Assembly: GCF_037975245.1 (NCBI RefSeq)
Contig: NC_092578.1
Span: 2,491,001-2,555,000, forward strand
Origin: Apostichopus japonicus
Taxonomy: Eukaryota > Echinodermata > Holothuroidea > Aspidochirotida > Stichopodidae
Length of the DNA stretch: 64,000 nt
Reading direction: 5' to 3'
Below are positions 11,765 to 24,529 of the stretch, piece after piece. Under the pieces are notes generated by a model. That model was given only the letters and a program-made list of their open reading frames with translations. It did not search any database and was not told the DNA's origin. How positions within the stretch are numbered: the stretch's first letter is position 1; every line of letters begins with the position of its first letter. The translations under genes were made by a program, and so were the position numbers.

Positions 11765-12165
11765 ATTGGTACAGAACTCGTATATTCGTACTCGAGACAA
11801 CTGTTATCTAGTATGCACTCTATGTGCAAACTCAAGTATTCGTACTCGAAGCATATGGTATCTAGTATGTACTGTATGTGCAAACTTACGGATACGTGCT
11901 CGAGACAGCTGTTATCTAGTATGCACTCTATGTGCAAACTCAAGTATTCGTTCTCGAGACATCTTTATCTAGTATGCACTGTATGTACAAACTCACGTAA
12001 ACGATCTCGAAGCATATGGTATCTAGTATGCACTGTATGTGCAAACTCACGTTCTCGTTCTCGATGCATTGAGTATCTAGTATGCAAACTTATATGCGAA
12101 TACTCGAGGCAATTAGTATCCAGTATGCACTCTATGTGCAAACTTACATACTGATACTCACAACT
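11765..12165. repeat. 54-bp minisatellite, about 7 copies
   Basis: ATCTAGTATG recurs at 11806, 11860, 11914, 11967, 12021 and 12075, and as ATCCAGTATG at 12118, giving a period of 53-54 bp with a shorter last unit. Because 54 is divisible by 3, both strands contain long open frames (CTLCANSSIRTR-type repeats). These are composition artefacts. Confidence 0.9.
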
Positions 12166-12760
12166 ATACAACCTTGTATTCGTGCTACAAGTCTGACATA
12201 CATGCATGTGAGCTATACGTACAATGTTTTTACTGCATTAACTTTGAGTCATATTATTAAAACTGATATTCAGTAAATATAAATAGTAAGACGGAAGTGA
12301 AACAGAAGAGACGAATGAGATAACGATTAAATTTGACTTCAGCAAAATTGTTGACAACATTTTGTAGACGTATTGACCCCACCTGTTAGCCTAGTCAGTA
12401 AATAGTAAATTGTATTTTGCAAAATACTGCGTAAGGTCAGCCACATGTGTAATGGATAACGATCGACTTTTTGATGTCTCACTTGAACGTTGCCAATTTA
12501 GATTTCTGCGTAGTGTTTAATTATCACACACAACACACACGCACATATACATATATAATATGTATATGAAATCGATCCTATTATCACCAGCGATCTTCAA
12601 TCAGTTAAAAGTTATTATACACCCCTGCCGTATCAGACTGTATATCATATCTTATATGCATCCTATTAAAAAACATCTCACTTTACCTGGCCACCAGAGA
12701 TGGGAAATGTGTTAAGGAATAAATTCATTAAAATATTTAGATTAGCAGCCGGCCAAATGT
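12166..12760. other. 3' flank of lectin gene 1
   Basis: Holds the 3' UTR of the downstream-reading minus-strand lectin gene. A minus-strand AATAAA (TTTATT read in plus) was not pinned down with confidence. Confidence 0.3.
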
Positions 12761-15479
12761 CTATTTTTCGCAGACAGCAGAATACTCATCGTCACAGCTT
12801 CGGTCGTGCCATTTACCGGTGTTACCGTTAATAGTGGCACAGTTTTCCAAGATACCGCCATTGGGTTGATTTACACCAAAAAATGAATACCAGTTAAAGT
12901 AATTCGCTGTTTTGTCAGTTCCCCACATCCACGTGTCTGTAAATCGTATGATGAGAGAAACAAAATATTAAACAAATATTACTCTGAAAATAGATACCGT
13001 GGAATTTAGACTACTAATCTGATTTTAGATTACAGTTATGTCATGCAATAGCATGCCCCTTTTGCTTATAAAAAGTATCTTTTTGTAATCCACAAGTGCC
13101 CTTTGTTATTTCAAAAAGTGCCTTTTTCTTGAAATTTGGAACAACATGGTAATTAAAAAGTGTTCTGTTGTTGAACGCATTAAGACAAAGATGTATTCCT
13201 TCATTGAAATACTTGTTAAATCAATGTATTATTTTCCCATTGCCCCCCCCCCCACCCCTACCCCTCAAGATCGAACCCTTTTCAACTGGTCATGAGCTAT
13301 GAAACGTTTTCCGATTATTGAAAGTCGTTTTATATCACGCTAACTGTAACTATTTCATTTATTTAAGGAGACTAGGCGATACACGTGCATTATATTCAAT
13401 AGTAGCCTAACCATCACTGATAACAGAAAGGGAATATACAGATATATAGTAATAAAAATGCCCTCAAATTAGACAAACTTTGAACCTTAACGGCCAGCTT
13501 TTAAATTGGTATAAATTCAAAGTGTATACATCTATTGCACAAATGTGAACGATTTAAGAAGGAAAAAAATGGATTTTTAATTTATACTCGCCCTCTATTG
13601 TCTCGTCGGTGAGACCTATGTACGCCCTCCGATTCCAGTATTCTTCACACATTGCAACCATATCCTTAATAGTATTGTTCTCCTCAAGCGTCTCTACATA
13701 CACAAGATGGCCTCCATTTGCAGCACATCTTGCGCCTGCTTCGGTCTGCGATAGCTTCTCTGAAATATACATGTATGAGCTGGACTCAGATGACATCCAA
13801 CCCCCATCACATACTGACGGAGCAGTGCCCTTTTCTGTGACGTCACTTGTGGGTTCGTGAACGCTCACGGTGGATGTCATCATTCCGTCACTTGAAGACG
13901 ACTCCATGGGTGGGGCAGTTGTGACGTCATTATCATCTAGCTTGCGTGTGGCCGTACTTGCACTAGATCCCTCGAAACTAATTGTGGATGTTACAATGCC
14001 TTCACTAGAAAGGGTTTCCGTGGTCGGGGAGTCAGTGGTGACGTCATTATTTGGATGGCTGTATGTAAATGCACTTTCATCAGTTCCTCCGTGCGTCGCG
14101 GTGGATGACGTCACTACTTCACTTGACGACGCCTCCATATGTAAGTCGGTGGTGACGTCACTTGTGGGTTCGTGAACGCTCACGGTGGATGTCATCATTC
14201 CGTCACTTGAAGACGACTCCATGGGTGGGGCAGTTGTGACGTCATTATCATCTAGCTTGCGTGTGGCCGTACTTGCACTAGATCCCTCGAAACTAATTGT
14301 GGATGTTACAATGCCTTCACTAGAAAGGGTTTCCGTGGTCGGAGAGTCAGTGGTGACGTCATTATTTGGATGGCTGTATGTAAATGCACTTTCATTAGTT
14401 CCTCCGTGCGTCGCGGTGGATGACGTCACTACTTCACTTGACGACGCCTCCATATGTAAGTCGGTGGTGACTTTGATGTTGCCCGGGACCGTATCTCTCA
14501 GTGTAAGTGGTGCAGATTTGGGCACTGACGATAAACTATAACGGGAGGATGACGCTTCCTCTTCCCAGTCAGCTGTTTGAAATCAAGACCGGAGAAGAGT
14601 CTAACATGAGAGCTTTGCACTGTCCTAACAGACACTTTTGTTTCGTTTGAAAACCTGTTTGGTTTTAATACCAGCTTTGTTTAGTTTGAAAACAAGCTTT
14701 GTTTAGTTTGAAAACCAGCTTTGATTGGTTTTAAAACCAACTTTGTTTAGTTTGAAAACCAGCTTTGATTGGTTTTAAAACCAACTTTGTTTAGTTTGAA
14801 AACCAGCTTTGATTGGTTTAAAAACCAACTTTGTTTAGTTTGAAAACCAGCTTTGATTGGTTTTTAAACCAACTTTGTTTGATATTAAAGTCAGCCTAGT
14901 TTGGTTTGAAAACCAGCTTTCATTGGTTTTAAAACCAGGCTTTAATTGGGTTACAACCAGCTCTGTTTGGTTTTAAAACCAGCTGATTGGTTGGGATGAA
15001 ATGAACCAGCATTTATACATGCACTGTATTTGAATAAAGTGAACAATGAACTAAGTTATGTACTTTTTATGTCACAACAAATAAATAAAACCATTGAGAA
15101 GTTCGTTCAAGTTTGACACACAAAAAAAGCGAGAACAACTGCCATATATAGACATGTATTGTATATGTCCATTGTTATGTGGTATAGGCCTGTGTGTATA
15201 TATAACATTACAAATATCAGAAATAATATTTCATATTAAAACATACCGTATATAGCAGTATACACATATAGCATTATACATTTACATAATGTTACACATA
15301 TAACACATAACAATATACATATATCATTTTAAATGGGTGGCTTTCTTGAAATCATCAATGTATATAACTATATACAATTAATAACACCTGAAACGAATAC
15401 AAATAGAGGTTGTTTTCTTTCTCACCTTCGTTCACTTGATTCGTGCAATGAAAAGTTTCCCTTGCTGAAGTTGATCCTC

Positions 15480-15516
<37 letters not shown>

Positions 15517-16290
15517 CAATGTTTTGTTTCATCTGATTCAAACAATGCCACATAAAGTTCCTTAAACTACACACGTGACCTTCATTATTCAGTCTATAGA
15601 ATCAAGTTTGACGGACTGCTCTTTTTATTTCTAAAAAATACATAAATAAATATATATAAAAATATTCCAGATCCACTAAAAGAACGGATGCAATAATCCC
15701 TATACACTGTTCTTTCTCTTCCTTTGGAAAGGTGCAAATAGCTGCTATTTAGCTTTACGTATAAAAGTAACTACTAAAAATAACCAATTCGTCTAGAAAA
15801 ATCCGTTGATATGCATAGTCTGTTTATTACACGATGTTGTATATAGTCTGCCTCTTAAGAAGCTCCTGATAGGATCTAACCGTCAGACAATTTGACTATT
15901 AGGTAAAGAAATATATTTCATGATAAAGTTAAATACACCTGAAACTGTTTTTTTTTTTCGATCTGTGTAATTGGTATACTATGTTTGCCTATAGGTTAAG
16001 AATGTAATTCTCCGTCAGGTCTAAAGTAAAAATAACATTTACTCTCGTTTCCATGAATAATGCGTTTTCAATGATTAAAATAAGCATAATCTCAATGACT
16101 TAAATGATTCGTTAAACACAAAAACATATAAAGAAGCTTATTAAGTTATTTATAAGTCATGGTGGAAGTTAAGGAATATACATATGAACAGTCACCTACC
16201 GATGATAAGTAAATACACCACCCAGCTAACAAGCTGAGAAGTAGTCACGTGACTCTGGCCGGAGGGTGTCGGTCTCTTCAACAATCCCAT
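12761..16290 (-). CDS. C-type lectin with duplicated Ser/Thr-rich stalk (gene 1)
   Basis: Three coding exons: 16200-16290, 13592-14572 and 12761-12936, all joined in phase 1, total 1248 nt and 415 aa. Exon 1 gives MGLLKRPTPSGQSHVTTSQ then a hydrophobic LVSWVVYLLII, a signal anchor or long signal peptide. Exon 2 gives a Ser/Thr-rich, mucin-like stalk (about residues 31-280) containing two nearly identical 105-residue units, then the first half of a C-type lectin domain (CDGGW, C-AANGGHL, YIGLTDETIE). Exon 3 completes it with TWMWGTD, a QPNGG motif, WHD and a C-terminal CEK. QPN differs from the classical EPN (mannose) and QPD (galactose) triplets, so sugar choice is unclear. Product: secreted or type II membrane lectin, likely innate recognition. 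Intron 2 needs a GC donor. Exon 2 start is inferred from the acceptor TTTCAAACAG; a later acceptor at 14525 also keeps frame. Confidence 0.82.
13837..14466 (-). repeat. Tandem 315-bp in-frame coding duplication in the stalk
   Basis: Unit 13837-14151 is repeated at 14152-14466 with only a few base differences (Asp/Asn at one site). 315 bp is 105 codons, so frame is kept. Near identity points to a recent unequal exchange or ongoing homogenisation. Each unit encodes repeated (N/S)DVTT blocks. Confidence 0.92.
14636..15000. repeat. 44-bp minisatellite in lectin gene 1 intron 1
   Basis: Each unit is two diverged 22-bp halves, TTTGTTTAGTTTGAAAACCA and TTTGATTGGTTTTAAAACCA plus two bases each. TTTGTTTAG starts at 14698, 14742, 14786 and 14830. 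Edges are degenerate. It lies just upstream of the exon 2 acceptor. Confidence 0.9.
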
Positions 16291-17655
16291 TATTAAGAAT
16301 AATAATGTCCGAAATATTAGAACTCAATCCAAAAAATATTACTGTCAAGAGCTGTCCTTTTCAACGAAGTGGTTTCTCTGTGGTATATCCTCTGTTACTG
16401 TGGTTTATATACTTCACTAAGTTTCACTTACATACGAAGATGAAACCGATCAATTAATCAACCAAAAGCCTGTCCTTCTTGTGTTAGCTCCTTTGATATA
16501 TTAATTCAAGGATATATGGATATTATAGAGAACAATTGCAGATGGACGAACTTGTCCTTCTATACAGGGAAACGACTTGTTTGAAAATAGTAAAAAAAAA
16601 GAAGCACAGTTCCTTTTTTCTCATAGAATCTCTTTTAAGACTAAAACACTCGCTCGATAAACTACAGAATGATCCATAAAAGTCATTGTCTAGCTATAAT
16701 CGGAAACTTAACAGCTCAAAAATCAAAATATAATAAACAACAGAAATGGATCAAAACAAAGAACCATTTGGCTAAAAAGAGCATGCAGACAGATATGACA
16801 AAGAAAAAAATCGATAGAAAGTGATGAAAGATTGGTATATGTAGCATAGATGAAAAGTCCAATTCCACTTAAGAAGTATTCACCAACATTTCTGCCATTC
16901 ACCCATGTACTTAAAAAGAATATCTGTTTAATACGATAACAGGTTTTAATGGTGTTTTCAATCCCATAACTAAAAGCTTTGTGTTTGCTGATAGTCGATA
17001 TCGATTCACTGCGACTTTTTTTTTTTTTTTTTTTTAAGGAGATACGGTTATCTTGTCATGTCATTATATTTTTGGTTCAGTTAGCATCTATAAGGCAAGA
17101 AGCTTTATTTTGCTGCATTTTGATTGTAGGTTTTGACTTAGTTTTGATCAAAACATGTAGTATTTTACAATGTATTTCTCATTTATGACTGCTTGCCTCT
17201 CATTTGAACAAAGAGGTCTTCTACAGCTTCCGAATCAGGTCAATCTTACTCTTGTTCTACTACCTGATTACACAGAAAATGTTTCGCATAAATATTTATA
17301 TATTGCAAGATGTTCACAATCTGTGACACCTTGTGTTCAACGACCTCAGGACCATACCCGCCCCCTGCCCTCCCTCCCTTTTTATAATCCTGGACCCGCC
17401 CCCTGATACTGCTCATATGCTTAGAGTAAATTTGTATAAGGAAGGTTGGGAGAATGTATCATCCTCATTGTCCCAATGTTCTGTTTAAAAATTAACACCT
17501 TTCTCGTTCTTAACGTGTAAACTGTTCTATTGTTAACATCTTTTCCCGAAGAATGCTCTCTGAATATTGAAAGATTTGTCCATATATACATTGAGGAGAC
17601 ACCATCTTTGTTCATTCAACCCTGTAACTGTGTTATGCAACTTCACAGCAGCTTA

Positions 17656-20410
17656 TCAAATCTCTCGCTCACAGATAGCTTGATATTCATTGGTGCAGTC
17701 TGTGTCGTACCACTTCCCCGAGTAAACGCCAATGGCACCGCAATTCTGTTGGTTCCCACCGTTTGGTTCACTTTCAATTATACTTCCCCAGTTGAAGAAG
17801 TATGCTAATGAAGGTCCCCATTTCCACGTCCCTAAGAAGGAAAAAAACAAACACCACATTCATACAGAAGAAATGTTAGTCAAGTTTTTCTCTAAAGAGA
17901 TCATGAAAATCATTGGGAAATAATCGATTCGACCTTAATAATAACCGCGGTGACTCGTTACAACTCCATACATTGATTTGAGAGAGTAATGGTTATATTG
18001 GGCAATGAGAGTTTGTCACTGAAGGCGTCTTACTGTACCTGCCATAAGTCGTACTTAAGTACACGAGTACAATACAATGACGGTACATCGGTAACAACAC
18101 AACGGTAACACAGCAAGACAACAGAAGACAGCAACGCTGTGCAACGAAACAGTGCACCATGAATATATACCAAGAACTACTTCAAAACACTACCCACACC
18201 AACATCACTGTCACCACCACCACTACTACCATCACTACCATCACCACTACCATCACCACTGTCATCACCACTACCATCACTACCATCCCTACCACTACCA
18301 ATACCACCACTACAACCACCAGTACCAATACTACCACTACAACCATCACAACCAATATCACCACTACCAATATCACCATTACCATCACCACTACCATCAC
18401 CACTGTCATCACCACTACCATCACTACCATCCCTACCACCACATCTACCTTTATCACCACTACCATCACCACTACCAATACTACCACTACCTACATCACT
18501 ACCAATATCACCACTACCAATATCACCATTACCATCACCACTACCATCACCACTGTCATCACCACTACCATCACTACCATCCCTACCACCACATCTACCA
18601 TTATCACCACATCTACCATCACCACTTCCAATACTACCACTACCTACATCACTACCAATATCACCACTACCAATACCACCACTGTCATCACCACTACCAT
18701 CACTACCATCCCTACCACAACCACTACCATTACCACCGCTACCATCACCACTATCATCACTATAAATACCAATACCGCCACTACCAATACCGCCACCACC
18801 ACTTCACCACCACTACCTTTTCCATTACCACCACCGCCAGATTTACCACTACCACCACCTAAAACACCAATTCTAACATCAGCAATTACGACAACAACTA
18901 CGAAGTCTCCTCTTTCTCTTCTCAAATGGTGCTATAGTTGCATGATCAACACCACCTACCTTCCGTTTCTACATCGGTCAATCCCATCCAAACAAATAAA
19001 TTGTGGGCAGTAGAACAGTTACCGACCAGCTCAGCAATAAGGGCAGCTTCTTGAGCATTCTCTATGTACGCAAGATGTGCAGCCATACTGTTACATTGCA
19101 TGGCTGCAATAGTCCTTTGCATCTTGATAGTGATGAAATAATACAGGCTTGATCCACGCTTGATCCATACTCCACAACCTGTGAGAAAGGCAAACCATAT
19201 GGTACCCTAGATTCCTGTCTCATGAAGTTTGGATTAATTCATTTGATTACTCTATATGTCTTAATATAGTACACTGGTGAGCCATTTTGGTTATTTAATA
19301 ATTGTACCAATATATCTATGAACGCACATGAACGAAAGTGGCACATTACAATGTCCTGCAGTTACAATGGTCTTTCCTTATGACACCTTCGTATATGTTA
19401 CTATATATACCAGACCCGGGACGGAGCCAGAAATTTGAAGGAGGGGGAGGGGGGAGCAGAATTGTAAATGGGGCACTTCTCACAAAGGGAGCATTATTAA
19501 ACTTAACTGAGCGCCATGATGTACAAATACAATTTTTGCCCAAAATGCCTCCCACGTAGCAGGAGATAAACAATAATAAGAGTATTGTATTACGTAGTAG
19601 ATGAACATTCAGGAGAAAGATTGAGAGGGTCGCTTAGCTTCCTTAACCTGCAAAGAGGGCTTTAATATGATATTTCTAGAATTTAGTTAAATTTTATTTT
19701 TTTGGGGTACTAAAAGGGGGGGGGGGCGGTCGTGCCCATTGCTATCCCCTTCCCCTGGCTTCGTCCCTGTACCATACTAAAATGCAAATTCACCGCAAAA
19801 CGGAACATGAACCAAAATTTATCACATTTTCACTGAAACTGGCTGATACAATAACCCACATTAAGCCTTAAAACTTTAAAACCATTCCATCTCAAACAAT
19901 ATACTTTAATTAATGTACTATTACTAACATGGCTAACGTGGCACGTCACGGAGATAGAAGAAAGGAATTCTAGTAAATTTCGTACTTTTTTTGCTGGATT
20001 TTGTTTTCAAGAATATCCAGTAAAAAAATGATTCATAGATTATGATCTTGACATTGATATTAATATTACTACATCAAACCGTAATTTCTTTTCTTCTGTG
20101 AACTTACCTGAGTTTGAATAAGGGGTTCCATTAGGAATGACGTCATTGGTAGTAGTAGTATTGATAATGCCCATCGTGGCAGTTGTTCTCAGCGAGCCAG
20201 TGGATGTGTTGAAATCAGTAGGAGAAGTTGTGAGTGTTGTAGTATTGCCATCATTATTATTCAATAATTTATCTTCTGTTGTCATTGTACCAGTAACTAT
20301 CCTCGTAGTTTCCACTCCAATATCGAAATTTGATCGAATTCCAACGGTTGTGGGACTGCCCGAAGGCACGTGGAAATTAGGCAATGCTGTAGTGGAAACA
20401 AGTACATGTG

Positions 20411-20455
<45 letters not shown>

Positions 20456-21510
20456 TATTCAGCTTTTCAGCTTTTTAAATAATATGGAAACAGTCATGGG
20501 AAAGATTGGACTCCTGCTTTACAGCTATAAGGTGATGATGAAATCGGTTGCATATGGTGTTTTGTAATTTATAACATTTTTGCTTGCAACTTTATATGCA
20601 ATTTGCACCTTTAAAATCTTGGTGCATCTCCATTTGACTACATGTATAGGCATTGAAATAATAAATAATCTTCACCGACCCTTAGGGAATGTTGGAACAC
20701 TAATGGCACATCTAAGCTTAAAGCATTAAAGTGAAAAATACAGCAAAACATAGTGCGGACTCGGACTTGGACTCAGCTTGTCTTCGACTCGGAATTCTAA
20801 AGGTCCGATCTAGATCCTTGTCACAGAATACCTGGATTGGGACTTTGACTAGGATCTACAAACCTCGACTACAGCCATGCTTAGATGTATATATAATGTA
20901 GTTTAACCGTCTTGTATTTTAATTGGAATCTCTCCTGTTGTATCTTTGAGAAGTGACTGACAATGAATAAAACCTCACCCCCACCTCATCCCCCCCCCCC
21001 TCCACCTCACACCTCCTAAAATCGCGCACACTTTGACATACATTAATAGGAGACTTACCGTCCCGTGGAACTGTGCAATGGAAGTTGTTTACCTCAGATG
21101 TTGCCTTCCCTGATTTAAATATAAACAAAAATCCATTCAATATACATATTAAAAAAAGCTAGCCGGTAATACGAGAGATTATGATTCGCCTTACATAGTT
21201 TCTTTCTGTTGGTCTATTGGCTTAATTTAAATGTTTAAAGTTAGACCGAGCAATTCAAATTTACTAAGAACCAATCCGGGCATGGTTCAGAAAAAAACTG
21301 AGTGAGTTAAGGGTTGGAAAGGGAAGATGTTTGGGGATGGGGGGGGGGGGGCAAATTGGTGGATATAGAGAACTGGCTGTAACACCAATGTGTAAAACAC
21401 AAAGATTGTGATGAAATATCAATGAAAATTGATTCATTTTAGATAATTCTTTTTGAAATGTACCTACCGAGAAGCGAGACAACCGCAAAGAAGAGTATCA
21501 CAAAAGCCAT
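17656..21510 (-). CDS. Secreted C-type lectin, EPN type (gene 2)
   Basis: Five coding exons: 21468-21510, 21059-21109, 20108-20386, 18960-19178 and 17656-17831. All introns are phase 1; the total is 768 nt, 255 aa. Exon 1 is a compact signal peptide (MAFVILFFAVVSLL). Exon 2 carries NNFHCTVPRD. Exon 3 is a Thr/Ser-rich stalk. Exon 4 starts the lectin domain (CGVWIKRGSSLYYF, LAYIENAQEAA, WMGLTDVETEG). Exon 5 has TWKWG, EPNGG, NCGAI, WYDTDC and ends CEREI. EPN is the mannose-type calcium-site triplet; WYD replaces the usual WND but keeps the Asp. The last exon is 176 nt, exactly as in the neighbouring lectin gene, so the two are tandem paralogues that differ in stalk and N-terminal exons. Donors GTAAGT (exons 2, 3) and GTAGGT (exons 1, 4) are strong. 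Confidence 0.87.
18184..18850. repeat. Compound ACC/ATC microsatellite with about 150-bp higher-order period
   Basis: Fills lectin gene 2 intron 4. Trinucleotides CAC/TAC/CAT are arranged so that CCAATATCACC blocks recur near 18352, 18502 and 18652. Thr-rich and His-rich open frames over 230 codons long on plus, and Val-rich ones on minus, are artefacts. Confidence 0.92.
19413..19770. mobile_element. Degenerate hAT-like MITE remnant in lectin gene 2 intron 3
   Basis: Left GGGACGGAGCCAGAAATTTG and right CCCTGGCTTCGTCCCTG are inverted relatives of the CAGSGACGTAGCCAGG ends at 47424-49619. A G-run lies near 19720. No matching target duplication was found, so boundaries are approximate. Confidence 0.5.
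20410..20460. repeat. (TA)n microsatellite in lectin gene 2 intron 2
   Basis: Short TA run immediately upstream (in gene sense) of the exon 3 acceptor. Confidence 0.85.
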
Positions 21511-23011
21511 TGCTATATAATTTATGTCCTGTGGAAAATATGAATTTTGCTGGCCAGGAATCAAACATTCGAAGAAACGAAATGTCAGCTTAACAATATC
21601 AGTGACGTATATTTAAGTGTAACGATCCAGCATGCCCATTGCTATAAAGACTCTTGAAATTATATCAAATTATAAATGCGGTGACTTCTATGCCTATATA
21701 CCCTTAATTAAAAGGTTGCAGCCGATTACTTCGAGAGTCAGTTTGGCATATGAACACATTAATTATCGATTTTGATTGAAATTGCTTCATCGATTACTCC
21801 TGTGGACAGGAAAACCAGAAACGAATATTCAGAATTAAACAAATTACTATCTTGATCATTGCCACAGATAATAATTGTGCAATGCTCCGAACGACGATAC
21901 TGTCAACAACAAAAATAGCATGATGAAAACATGGATATTAATCTAGCTAGCTATAAAGGTAATAACAATAGTGAATCGATATAGAAAACAAGTGCAGACA
22001 CAGCATAGGAGATTTTTCACTTTACGTCATACGATTGTTCTATGGAACGCGAAAAGGTTTAATAACGGCAACTACTTTATGATGATAGATATCATACTGA
22101 ATGAAAACTTAATTACGGCGTTGCCAATGATGATGATGATAATGGTGATGACGGCGATGACGACGATGACGGCGATGACGACGACGATGACGACGACGAT
22201 GCTGATATGAGTTTAATTTTTGGCCACTGATACACGTCTAACATGAAACATGCTAACATGAACTTAGCAGTTACACTATCGCATTTGAATATTATTTGCA
22301 ACAAAAGCCGTGTATGAAAGATAGTGTGTCTTTCTAAATCGAGCTGTATTGAAATATACATATTTAGTATTATATTTTTGCCATTGTCGCGTTCCATGCA
22401 AGATGATATACACGTTTGCTTGTTTGCGACAAAATATTTGTCACTTCCGGCTCTTTGCAGAGAGAAAAGAGAGACAGGAATAGAAAGTTGAAAGGTTTGG
22501 TCCGGGTAGCTGTGATAGAATCATTTAGGGGCATATGCTACACAGGTGAGTTTAAAAAATGTGATCCAAGATAGAGGTAGCAGACACCTATTAAAAGCCC
22601 CATTGACTTACACACTAAATCACAAAAGTAATGTGGTCTCCAAGTCTAGATAGAAGTTCTCACTAGCTAAATCCTACACATCACTGGATAGCTGACAAGT
22701 TGGCCATTCATGGCACTATCAATTTTTTATATCATGACCGCGCAGATCTATTGCTATATGCATGAGAGCCTGAAGTTGTTACTTGTAAACAAACCTCTTT
22801 ACTCAGTAGAAAACAATTTTCGTTCGCTGCTCCTGGGAGGCCTAAAGTGGTCTAAAATTGCCTCAATGTATCCAATTTTGCACCACGTGTACTTCCATTC
22901 ATGCTCTTCAATATCCAAGACACACAAAAACAAACAAAAAGGATCCTGATTGAAAACATATCAAAAACCATGTTCTCCTGCTGCTTTTTGGCATTTTCCT
23001 TTAAAATCCTT
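21511..23011. other. 5' flank of lectin gene 2, mostly unassigned
   Basis: Contains the promoter side of the lectin gene, and a GATGAY microsatellite at about 22118-22207 that produces Ser-rich and Met/Thr-rich open frames. No other gene recognised. Confidence 0.45.
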
Positions 23012-23036
23012 GGGTTAGGGTTAGGGTTAGGGTTAG
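23012..23036 (+). repeat. Interstitial telomere-like repeat (GGGTTA)4
   Basis: Four perfect tandem units matching the TTAGGG telomere repeat of most animals. Short interstitial tracts like this commonly arise at repaired breaks. Confidence 0.85.
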
Positions 23037-24529
23037 ACCTTAATAAAAGTATGCCAGCTAGAGCTTCGGCACGTAAACCAACAACTTGATCCATTCTCAA
23101 CCCCGCTGTCCCCTTATATCGAGACTATAACCGTATCATCATGACGATGTTACTTCAAGTGAGACATTACTAGTTCCGTCGAAACCGGAATCGATACTAT
23201 ACGCATGATCAGGTCGAAGGTCGGTGAACGATCTACCATATATATTCTGTGTTGCTGATAAGAACAAAATTTACTGCAAAATCACCTCAAAAGGTCCCTA
23301 CAAAAATGGACTGTTTGTGAATCCTGTATCACATATGCCAGTTTAAGAATGTTATTATGATAAAATCATATTATATTTATAGATATTAATTAAAAGAAAG
23401 TATTGTATATCGTATTTATGTGAACCTTTTCGAGACCTTTTCAACGCTCTTTAACTTTTTCTGTCTTTTTCGTTTTTTTTTGCGTCCTTGAAAGTTTCTT
23501 TTTTTTTCTAGCTGACCTAAAAGATACTAGTGTCCTTCGAAGAAGCCAATATCGACAAATCGTTATTCTTTGTCGAATCTTCGATCATACATTTGACCCT
23601 GAGTGATTTTTTAATAAGTGGTAAATAATTTAAAAAAATAACGTCAATATCACCTCGAAACTTCAGAGAAAAAGCCAGGCTTTTTTCTTGTAAGTCGATT
23701 CGTAAAATCAGAGATATCAGGACGGTTATTATCGGAATGTTCCTTTCGAAATTATTTTTAAAAACAAATATTCAAGACAAATATAGGACACCGAGGATGA
23801 TATTCATATTAAATATTCAGTGTTTTTACTTCATTCTCGTCCAAATGGATTTTTTTTCGTTACAGGCAGGAGGTAAGTTAAAAGCAAATCTTTCATAAAT
23901 ATTTTTTAAATTTTGAATTGCAAATATCAATTTAATGTTGTCTAGTACTTATGACTTTTGAAGCAATTGGATTAGACTATTACAAGTTATCCTAAATACC
24001 ATGTGTAGCCCAGTCTCACACCACTACCAGATTCCCTCGTGGTGAGTACTCGAGGAACTAAGTTATCGTCCTGTTAGCGTTAATTCTTTGTTAATTCTTT
24101 GTTTGAAAAAATCTACTAACTTTACAAAAACAGGTTCTTTGCATTTCCTCGATAACAATTAAGGTATTAATTGTCCAAATGATAAATCGCCACTCTTCAC
24201 CAAATGAGGGCTAATGAGGAATTAATTATTTAATTTGATTTGATTATCAATATTTCATCGTCCAGGCAGTTATATAGTATGAACCACATGTAGAAAGCAA
24301 ATTGGTAAAATTTAAAAAAAATAAACTTATACATAACATTTTGATAGAAACCGTGATTGTAAGCCAATGTTAGAAGATTTTCTAAACAAATGTTACGATA
24401 ATTATGTAACTATGCTGCTATATCTGTAAGTGAACAACATAACACCCATGCATGGATAATGGTATTCGCCTCTTTTTGTCATCATTCCAACTCCAATTGT
24501 CTTTGAAATAAATTGAAGAGAGATGTTGT
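23037..24529. other. Unassigned
   Basis: AT-rich. A possible tiny exon at 23846-23873 (ATG GAT TTT... then donor GTAAGT, phase 1) could be a 5' exon of the gene at 27630, but it is not a convincing signal peptide. Confidence 0.25.

Noticed and set aside
18152-19013. Long Thr-rich and His-rich open frames (236 and 284 codons)
   Set aside because: They are translations of a trinucleotide satellite within a lectin intron; the lectin exon pattern on the other strand explains the region.
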